Positions 7,075-12,770 of a DNA stretch of 12,770 bases are shown one piece after another (the stretch's first letter is position 1; the number at the start of each line of letters is the position of its first letter). The position numbers were made by a program, and so were the translations under genes. Below the pieces are notes generated by a model that saw only the letters and a program-made list of their open reading frames with translations, was not told where the DNA came from and made no database searches. This stretch comes from Neisseria shayeganii 871 (GTDB lineage Bacteria > Pseudomonadota > Gammaproteobacteria > Burkholderiales > Neisseriaceae), in assembly GCF_000226875.1 (NCBI RefSeq), contig NZ_JH164926.1, positions 952,280 through 965,049 on the forward strand, read 5' to 3'.

Positions 7075-7284
7075 TTTAGAATGAGTCCGTGCCAGCTAAT
7101 GGCGGGACAACAACTTAAGCTCTATTGATGACTCGCCTAATGGCGATATTTTTGATAAATAGCTACGCCCTACGAGGCAAAAATGTTGGCAAGATATCCA
7201 ATCTTCCCATATTTTTTACTTCGTAGGGCTTAGATCTTTCCTGAAAAACGCTACATCAGCTAAATGTAAATGGCTCCTAAAACC
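7075..7284. other. Intergenic DNA between the IS481 relic and the pilY1 3' end
   Basis: No coding sequence is seen. A small hairpin CGCC-TAAT-GGCG (7134-7145) is followed by a short T-run on the plus strand, a weak terminator candidate. The nested palindrome at 7163-7233 occupies most of the rest. Base composition turns AT-rich here and stays so through pilY1. Confidence 0.4.
7163..7233. repeat. Nested palindromic element of 71 bp
   Basis: The outer arms CTACGCCCTACGA (7163-7175) and TCGTAGGGCTTAG (7221-7233) pair at 12 of 13 positions. An inner hairpin AAGAT/ATCTT (7191-7195 and 7201-7205) lies between them. It may be a tiny mobile element, an IS end pair, or an RNA structure at the 3' end of the pilY1 transcript. 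Confidence 0.5.
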
Positions 7285-10200
7285 TCAAATTCCGGTTTGG
7301 AAAATTTCACGCCATGATAATCTGCGCAGATATGGTTTACCGATAAGGGGGTTCAAGATAATTTCAAATCTACCGGTATCACCTGCCAGTAAAAGCACGG
7401 TCATTTCTTGGCCATTAGCCATAATTTTCCTAATAACATATTGAGGAGAAACCAAACCATGAATTTCCAGCATACCTCCAAGCAAGTCATTCTGGTCAAA
7501 TACTCCATCACCATTGGTATCAAAAATTGGTTCGTCATACTGACCACCATTTTGAACATCAATTGAAATAATACTGGTTGCACCATTTACTGCGCAAATG
7601 TTCGTACTGTTTGAAACACGGCGTACCGCAACAAACTCTGCTACTTTATCTGCACGTATACCAGCCGGTGCCACAATTGCTTGTCCTGCTAATAATCTTA
7701 GTTTCCAGCCTTTATGAATATCATTGATTTCATTTTTAGTTATTTCATGTAGTGTTTTAGTACCATTGTCAAGACTATGATTAACTGTGGTAATACTTTG
7801 TTCCAATAAATCATGCTCATGAATTGGATTCCCATCTAACAGCAAGCCATAAGCATAATTTTGTGCCGTATGACTAAATCCCTCCTCATTCAGATACTGC
7901 CCTGTACCAACTACCAGATATGTTTTTCGGCCAATTTGCTGTACATAAGGAGCACCGGTAATCGGACGGACAGTAGAGGGCGTAAATAAACCACCGGGAT
8001 GTGCGTTCGTCCAAATTCCCGAAGTATAGTTCACCTGCCAAATCTTACCATCTAGATCACCAGCAAAGATACTTTCTGGCACACCATCTTTATTACTATC
8101 GTAAACAAAGACTTCTCCGACACCAGCATTGCCTAATTCAACTTTCCAATAATTAGTACCCAATATCCACGGAGTACCAGTAGATTTGGTAATATCCAAT
8201 ATATAAATATGACCTTTATTACTACCGTTATTGTACCCGCTACTTAAAATTGCCAAAGGCGTACCGGAAATAGATTTAGTAATAACAGGCTTGGCAACAG
8301 TTAATCCTAAATCAGCATCATCTTCATCAGAAAACTCCCACATAATGTTGCCGGCTCCAGGTGTACTTAGATCTGTCACATCCAGCGCATAAACTGAAGC
8401 CCCACCCCTGCCTGCTGTCCCGATCAAGACTGACCTAGCCGCAGAACCATCACACACTTCTGCATACACAGGGGAGCCGTCATTTAAATATTGATGTGTG
8501 GTATCGGGAGTCGCGTATGCAGCTAACTTAGGTAATGCTGTTGATGGAATATAAGCCAATTTTTCATGGCCAGCCGAATCCAAAATGTGCAACATACCAT
8601 CATTGGCAGCAACAGCATAGAAATTAGAGCGGTTTAAAGCTGTACTACTATAGGTACAACCTACAGGATTGATTGAAGGTTTCAGAATAGGTCTCACCGT
8701 CGGACTCACAACTGTGCCCATAATTTGAGTACGTGTACGCAGCCCATTTCCTTCTTGGCTCGGATCACCCAATACATACCGCACCAAATTCTGTGCGTCA
8801 GTAATGGGAGAAGAGTTTTGCGTTAAAGCTGCTTGAAATTGAGACAAATTCGCCACGTCAAATTTAACTGTCGAGCCCGAAGCAGACCGCGTATAAACAT
8901 TACGATTAACAAAGCCGGTATTATGAAAATCCGTTTTCATAATAGGAGCCGCACGCCATTGTTCTGTATATAACAATCTGCGACTGGTTGCATCATAAGA
9001 CAGCTCACTGGCAATGACATCACCCGAGAGAGTGCTGCCGTTATAAGAAGACTGCAAGACAAGCGGTCGTGCTGCACCATCTAAATTCAATACTTCACCT
9101 GATTGCACTACAGGACTAAGGGTAGCTTGAGAAGGGTCATGATAAGCGCCCGCGTTGTTGAATGCTTTATTTAGCGCTGCGATCATATTATCCGGATTAT
9201 TGGCAACGGCAAAATTCCGAGGCATACCATCGGCAAACAAACTTGGCTCACTACTGTGACCCAGCGCATCATCCGTCCAACTACTGCGATTATCATTGGG
9301 CAAATCAACCGATCCGGGCTGATAATTGAATCCGCCATACTTAGCTGCCCAATAGTAAGTATTACCTCTAGTGCTCATAGGCGGCATTTTAGAATCACCC
9401 GTTTCCAATACATCAATAATAAAATTATTTCCATATTGGTTACCCGGAATATCGGTACGGATATCATGAGTACGCGCCCAAAATGCCAATCCCGCCATAC
9501 CAGAAGGTGAGTTCTGAGCACCACGGTTTGCATTCCAGTCACTATTGCTCTTACCCTCTGCAACCAAAAGGCTCTTCAAAGCAGTTTCTGTAGGAATATT
9601 GTCTATCGGCGCTCCAGCCACTCCGAAATTAGGAAGTTTGTTATCATGCCAAGTATTGGTATCCCCGATATAAATAATAGTATTTTGACGGCATTGCGCT
9701 TCAGCACTATTCGCACCTGAAAGACCACGGGTCAGAGGATCATCCCAGTTGAATATAGCAGGGAAGCCATCTTTCATCGTTTCTGTAATGGATGACGGTT
9801 GGTAAATATTGCCGCCATTACGCAAATAACGCAGAGCAGTGTAATATAATTCTGAACCAGGATCATTTACCTTATACCCATTTGCATCACCAAACTTATT
9901 CATATAATTGATGACGCCACTATTATTCACACCGCTTTGTGCTGCATCATAACTATCCGGATTAATCACCAATTGACCTGTACTATCATCCCACTCCTTG
10001 CCATACACTACTGAGCCAACAGTTTCCGTTCTATCTAGATACTTCATTCGACTGCGCAACACCCCACCATCAACAGTATGACCAGATAGATTCAAATAAC
10101 CAAATGCTGCCACGCGCATGGGTTTACTGTTAGCATTTCGCTCACGTCCATGTTTCTGAAGCAGTCCTTCCGGTTTTAAATTATTACCATAGGCAACACA

Positions 10201-11274
10201 GTTGCTTTCTGGCATGTCTCTTTTACATACCTCTACTACCACAGGCAAATTCCATTTGGGATTTCTCAACCCTCTGTTTTTAGCTCCTCGTATGGCAGCC
10301 ACATAAGGGTGTCGCATATTATTATCGACTTTATCAAAGTCTAAATAAGCATAATTATAAGCGCTACCATCTTTAATCCGCCGCGCTGGCCGAATGGTAA
10401 AGCCTCGGTTAATAAAATAGAGGGTGTCATCATCAAATTCAGCGTCATTAGAAACTAATTGGTTATTATGTTCATAAACAAAGCCAGCTGCTCGGGGAAT
10501 ACTCATATTATTGTAACGAATATGACGCAGACTAGAACCCATCGGATCAGGAAATACCGCCTGCAAATAATATTCCGGCAATAATCGATATATCATAGAC
10601 ACATTAGGATTATCACCATTACGATTATTCAGCTCAATCCCTCTATACCTCAATCGATTACCAATATTCCCATTTTGACCACTAACCACATTGGCTCGGC
10701 GAATAAACGTGGCATTCACCGTATCTCCAGCACTGTAACTAGCCAATGTTGCATCTACACCGCGTGCACGATTTCCTCCTGTCATGGTACTACGGAAAAT
10801 ATCCAGAGCAGACATGCTCATCCAGTTCATGAAATTACCACTATACTCATCTTTGACACCATTGTTATTGCATAAGCCAACAAAACCATTCGCATCAGTC
10901 CGAGCCACAGATGAAGGAGAAAAATAACTACTTCCATCCCCATACGCACCTATGAATCTATAACACTTCCTGTTGTCAAAATAGCCGTTGTAATATACTT
11001 TTAGATCTCGATCAATACGAAAAGTCGGCTCGCGCCCACTAGCAAGATAACGGTTTGCAGTATATTGATTCTGTGAATAAGCTGCACCTGCTGTAGGAAA
11101 CTCTACCGATAATGCCAATGCAATATTAGGTGCATACTGGACTGTTACACCTGCCAAAGGACTTTGACTGATATTTAGATTGGCAGAGCTTGCTGCCGCT
11201 GGCCAACTTAAAACAAAAGCGGCCAATAATTTCATCGGGGTTTTTATCATTTTTTTCTTAATTGCAGTAGACAT
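7285..11274 (-). CDS. pilY1: PilY1/PilC-family type IV pilus tip or assembly protein
   Basis: PilY1/PilC proteins sit in the envelope or at the pilus tip, promote pilus assembly by opposing retraction, and act as adhesins. The 1329-residue product has a signal peptide (cleavage near residue 31). A family-typical block, NFMNWMSMSALDIFRSTMTGG, lies at 147-167. A long variable N-terminal half follows, then a C-terminal beta-propeller from about 884 (FYAVAANDGMLHILD) with a calcium-type loop DSNKDGVPES (1059-1068) before IFAGDLDGKIWQV. A second EF-hand-like loop, DTNGDGVFDQND, lies at 1252-1263, and the end reads RRLSWREIF. The start is set by GGGAGG five bases upstream. Neither an RGD motif nor a clear MIDAS (DxSxS) motif was found by eye. 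The gene is strikingly AT-rich beside its neighbours, suggesting transfer or diversifying selection. Family call firm; exact ligand unknown. Confidence 0.93.
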   Translation of the reverse strand: MSTAIKKKMIKTPMKLLAAFVLSWPAAASSANLNISQSPLAGVTVQYAPNIALALSVEFPTAGAAYSQNQYTANRYLASGREPTFRIDRDLKVYYNGYFDNRKCYRFIGAYGDGSSYFSPSSVARTDANGFVGLCNNNGVKDEYSGNFMNWMSMSALDIFRSTMTGGNRARGVDATLASYSAGDTVNATFIRRANVVSGQNGNIGNRLRYRGIELNNRNGDNPNVSMIYRLLPEYYLQAVFPDPMGSSLRHIRYNNMSIPRAAGFVYEHNNQLVSNDAEFDDDTLYFINRGFTIRPARRIKDGSAYNYAYLDFDKVDNNMRHPYVAAIRGAKNRGLRNPKWNLPVVVEVCKRDMPESNCVAYGNNLKPEGLLQKHGRERNANSKPMRVAAFGYLNLSGHTVDGGVLRSRMKYLDRTETVGSVVYGKEWDDSTGQLVINPDSYDAAQSGVNNSGVINYMNKFGDANGYKVNDPGSELYYTALRYLRNGGNIYQPSSITETMKDGFPAIFNWDDPLTRGLSGANSAEAQCRQNTIIYIGDTNTWHDNKLPNFGVAGAPIDNIPTETALKSLLVAEGKSNSDWNANRGAQNSPSGMAGLAFWARTHDIRTDIPGNQYGNNFIIDVLETGDSKMPPMSTRGNTYYWAAKYGGFNYQPGSVDLPNDNRSSWTDDALGHSSEPSLFADGMPRNFAVANNPDNMIAALNKAFNNAGAYHDPSQATLSPVVQSGEVLNLDGAARPLVLQSSYNGSTLSGDVIASELSYDATSRRLLYTEQWRAAPIMKTDFHNTGFVNRNVYTRSASGSTVKFDVANLSQFQAALTQNSSPITDAQNLVRYVLGDPSQEGNGLRTRTQIMGTVVSPTVRPILKPSINPVGCTYSSTALNRSNFYAVAANDGMLHILDSAGHEKLAYIPSTALPKLAAYATPDTTHQYLNDGSPVYAEVCDGSAARSVLIGTAGRGGASVYALDVTDLSTPGAGNIMWEFSDEDDADLGLTVAKPVITKSISGTPLAILSSGYNNGSNKGHIYILDITKSTGTPWILGTNYWKVELGNAGVGEVFVYDSNKDGVPESIFAGDLDGKIWQVNYTSGIWTNAHPGGLFTPSTVRPITGAPYVQQIGRKTYLVVGTGQYLNEEGFSHTAQNYAYGLLLDGNPIHEHDLLEQSITTVNHSLDNGTKTLHEITKNEINDIHKGWKLRLLAGQAIVAPAGIRADKVAEFVAVRRVSNSTNICAVNGATSIISIDVQNGGQYDEPIFDTNGDGVFDQNDLLGGMLEIHGLVSPQYVIRKIMANGQEMTVLLLAGDTGRFEIILNPLIGKPYLRRLSWREIFQTGI

Positions 11275-11279
11275 AACAG

Positions 11280-11285
11280 CCTCCC
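11280..11285 (-). promoter_or_regulatory. Ribosome binding site deciding the pilY1 start
   Basis: On the minus strand GGGAGG lies five bases before the ATG at 11274. This favours the first methionine over Met9 and Met14, which also precede the hydrophobic core. Confidence 0.75.
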
Positions 11286-11739
11286 ATCAGGTTTAGCATT
11301 AATCAATTAATTTTAAAACTTTTCTAGATTCTTAGATTTAGATATGGAATACAATTAAAAGTAACATGTTGAATATTTAATTTAAGCAATCCAAATAAAA
11401 ATAAATTCTAGATAGTTACTTTATGATTTATTTAAATAAAATCAAGACCAACAGTTACACAAAACCTACCTACAATCAATCTAATTTCAGATATGAATTT
11501 CTGAGCTTTCCAAATTTCTATATATTAAAAAAAATAATAATAAATTAAAAATAATAATAATATGTCTATACCACCATTGGAAGCACCATTACATAGATAT
11601 AACAACCTATGGATTTTATTTATTCATAAAATTACTATTGAATCCACACCCTCACTCAACAATCCTAGGTAATTGGCGTGCCAAAACCATACAACCATGG
11701 GATTGCAGAGAAACCAGATTGATTTCAAATCATAAATAT

Positions 11740-11768
11740 ATTGTAGCGTATTCCGAGTTTGGCGAAAA
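11740..11768 (-). promoter_or_regulatory. Candidate sigma-70 promoter reading toward pilY1
   Basis: On the minus strand TACAAT (11745-11740) is a good -10 box, and TTTTCG (11768-11763) is a poor -35 box, with a 17-base spacer. If used it would give a leader of more than 450 bases for pilY1. AT-rich DNA produces such matches often, so this is weak. Confidence 0.2.
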
Positions 11769-11898
11769 CTTGGGAGCGTCAAATTTCCAAGCAAATAAGA
11801 TGCCAGATAAGCCATATTTTCAGGCGCCACACACCTGCAAGTGTCATACCCTACCTAGTCTTAAGCAAATCATCAATCCGCTGGCATATTTTCCCGCT

Positions 11899-11910
11899 TT
11901 CAGGTAGCCT
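11899..11910 (-). repeat. DNA uptake sequence (Eikenella dialect)
   Basis: An exact TTCAGGTAGCCT at the border between the AT-rich pilY1 upstream region and the GC-rich lipoprotein locus. Confidence 0.85.
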
Positions 11911-11974
11911 TCCGCCATCCCTCGCCGGATGACACGTCCTACCCTACAACTCCCAATCTCAACTCATATCATAT

Positions 11975-11980
11975 AAGGAG
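11975..11980 (+). promoter_or_regulatory. Ribosome binding site of the lipoprotein gene
   Basis: AAGGAG lies seven bases before the ATG at 11988, a near-ideal Shine-Dalgarno. The 64 bases between the DUS and this site should include the promoter, but no clear hexamers are seen. Confidence 0.75.
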
Positions 11981-11987
11981 AACACTG

Positions 11988-12725
11988 ATGACAAAAAAAC
12001 TGCTGGCCTCCGCCTTGCTATCTGTCGTGCTGGGCGCTTGCGCCACCACTGCACCCGACGGCAATGTGCCCGCCAATACCGCAGCCTTAAGCGCCGCTGC
12101 CGATTATGCCGGCAAACAGCTGCGTCAAAGCGAGCAAAAAATCATTGCCTATTACAACGCCGACGGCGAACTGGCCCAACAGCCGATGCGCGGCGGCTAC
12201 TACCGCATGCTACTGGGCCGCAACGCCGACGGGAAAGCCGTGGTGCAGGATTTCTACCAAGACAGCCAGACCAAACAAATCAATGCCGTGGTGGTGCCTG
12301 ACGACAAAGATTTACAAAACTTTGATGTTGCGGTTACCGAAGGGCGCACCATTTGGTACACGCCGGAAGGGCGGGTGACAAATTTTGTCGATATTCAAAA
12401 CGGCAAAAGCCTGCGCAGCGGCTATTATGACGAGCAAGGCCGTTTGGCGCTGAGCATCGAAGGCGATCAGCAAAGCAACAAATGGAGCATGTCCGGTTTT
12501 TATGAAAACGGCAAACCGGTTTTTATGATGCGCACGCAAAACGGCAAAATCGATATGCTTTATTTCTATGAGAGCGGCGGCAAAATGGCGCACGTCAACC
12601 AGGCGGAAGGCAATACAGCCTTTTGGAAGGAAGACGGCAGCCAAGCGGAAAGCGGCGATGCCGTGCCGGCACTGCGAAAAACCTTGGAACGCTCGGAGTA
12701 TCTGACGCGCAAATATCTGCGCTAA
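11988..12725 (+). CDS. Putative outer-membrane lipoprotein with MORN/YwqK-like repeats
   Basis: A 245-residue protein with a classic lipoprotein signal: positively charged MTKKLL, a hydrophobic stretch, and lipobox LGAC with Cys18 as the lipidated residue. No Asp follows at +2 (Ala19), so outer-membrane sorting is expected. The mature part contains loosely repeated motifs of the form G-x-Y-x-x-x-G-[KR]: GYYRMLLGRNADGK, GYYDEQGRL, GFYENGKPVF and YFYESGGKM. These resemble the beta-hairpin repeats of MORN or YwqK-type proteins. No catalytic residues or known family name are recognised, and the function is unknown. The start is supported by the AAGGAG site. GC content returns to that of the alr-amgK block. 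It appears to be a single-gene unit. Confidence 0.85.
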   Translation: MTKKLLASALLSVVLGACATTAPDGNVPANTAALSAAADYAGKQLRQSEQKIIAYYNADGELAQQPMRGGYYRMLLGRNADGKAVVQDFYQDSQTKQINAVVVPDDKDLQNFDVAVTEGRTIWYTPEGRVTNFVDIQNGKSLRSGYYDEQGRLALSIEGDQQSNKWSMSGFYENGKPVFMMRTQNGKIDMLYFYESGGKMAHVNQAEGNTAFWKEDGSQAESGDAVPALRKTLERSEYLTRKYLR

Positions 12726-12759
12726 GCCGGATAATGTTTTCTTGCTCACGATAAAGGCT

Positions 12760-12770
12760 GAGACCTTTGC
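12760..12770. mobile_element. Start of another MITE/IS terminus, cut by the window edge
   Basis: GAGACCTTTGC is identical to the left end of the element at 1483. It directly follows AAAGGCT, whose AGGCT equals the first five bases of the DUS. Only 11 bases are visible, so the body cannot be judged. Confidence 0.5.

Larger units (their letters stand above)
11275..11898. other. AT-rich non-coding region upstream of pilY1
   Basis: About 620 bases with no convincing gene. The stretch nearest pilY1 (11290-11640) is extremely AT-rich and holds an A8 tract (11527-11534) followed by AAT/ATA trinucleotide runs up to about 11562. A hairpin ATTTTAT-TTATTC-ATAAAAT spans 11613-11632, and a short palindrome TTGGCGTGCCAA spans 11673-11684. 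A minus-strand reading frame of 68 codons (11624-11830) starts at GTG and has no recognised family. I treat the region as the pilY1 regulatory region plus possible relic DNA. Confidence 0.45.

Noticed and set aside
11286..11330. Poly-G phase-variation tract near the pilY1 start, as in Neisseria pilC
   Set aside because: No G or C run of useful length exists in the start region or signal peptide. Only an A7 run is present, which is reported separately.
11624..11830. Minus-strand 68-codon frame upstream of pilY1
   Set aside because: It starts at GTG without a convincing ribosome binding site and has no recognised family. The candidate promoter and palindrome lie within it. I cannot support it as a gene.
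11638..11907. Plus-strand 89-codon frame
   Set aside because: It has no ribosome binding site and no family signature, and its end runs through the DUS. It is a chance open frame in non-coding DNA.

Overview
The window comes from a Neisseriaceae-type betaproteobacterium, most likely Eikenella or a close relative. The best evidence is the 12-mer AGGCTACCTGAA, the DNA uptake sequence dialect associated with Eikenella. It occurs in full at 280-291, 1669-1680, 1693-1704, 2603-2614 and 11899-11910, with one 11/12 match at 4129-4140. LptD, SurA and AmgK also read as neisserial-type proteins.

Layout. Positions 1-258 hold the end of one insertion sequence abutting the C-terminal scrap of an IS630-type transposase. 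Positions 297-325 are a bidirectional terminator. The GC-rich core runs from 345 to 6033: alr (minus), a 186 bp terminal-inverted-repeat element, a paired-DUS hairpin, surA and lptD (minus, overlapping by ATGA), and divergent amgK (plus). Positions 6034-7284 are a decayed IS481-type element carrying a second copy of the small repeat, followed by a 71 bp nested palindrome. Positions 7285-11274 encode a large PilY1/PilC-family type IV pilus protein (minus) that is much richer in A and T than its surroundings. It is preceded by about 700 bp of very AT-rich non-coding DNA. After the last DUS, GC-rich sequence returns with a lipoprotein gene at 11988-12725. The window ends inside another copy of the small repeat's terminus.

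How the genes fit together. The core is an envelope cluster. Alr makes D-alanine for peptidoglycan, AmgK recycles amino sugars from peptidoglycan, LptD inserts lipopolysaccharide into the outer membrane, and SurA is the periplasmic chaperone that helps outer-membrane proteins such as LptD to fold. PilY1 works in pilus biogenesis, adhesion or retraction control, which in this family is linked to DNA uptake and so to the DUS sites.

No clearly new multi-gene system is visible. The observations most worth checking are a family of short elements with GAGACCTTTGCAA ends that sit against DUS sequences and old transposases, and the compositionally foreign pilY1 block bounded by IS debris and a DUS.
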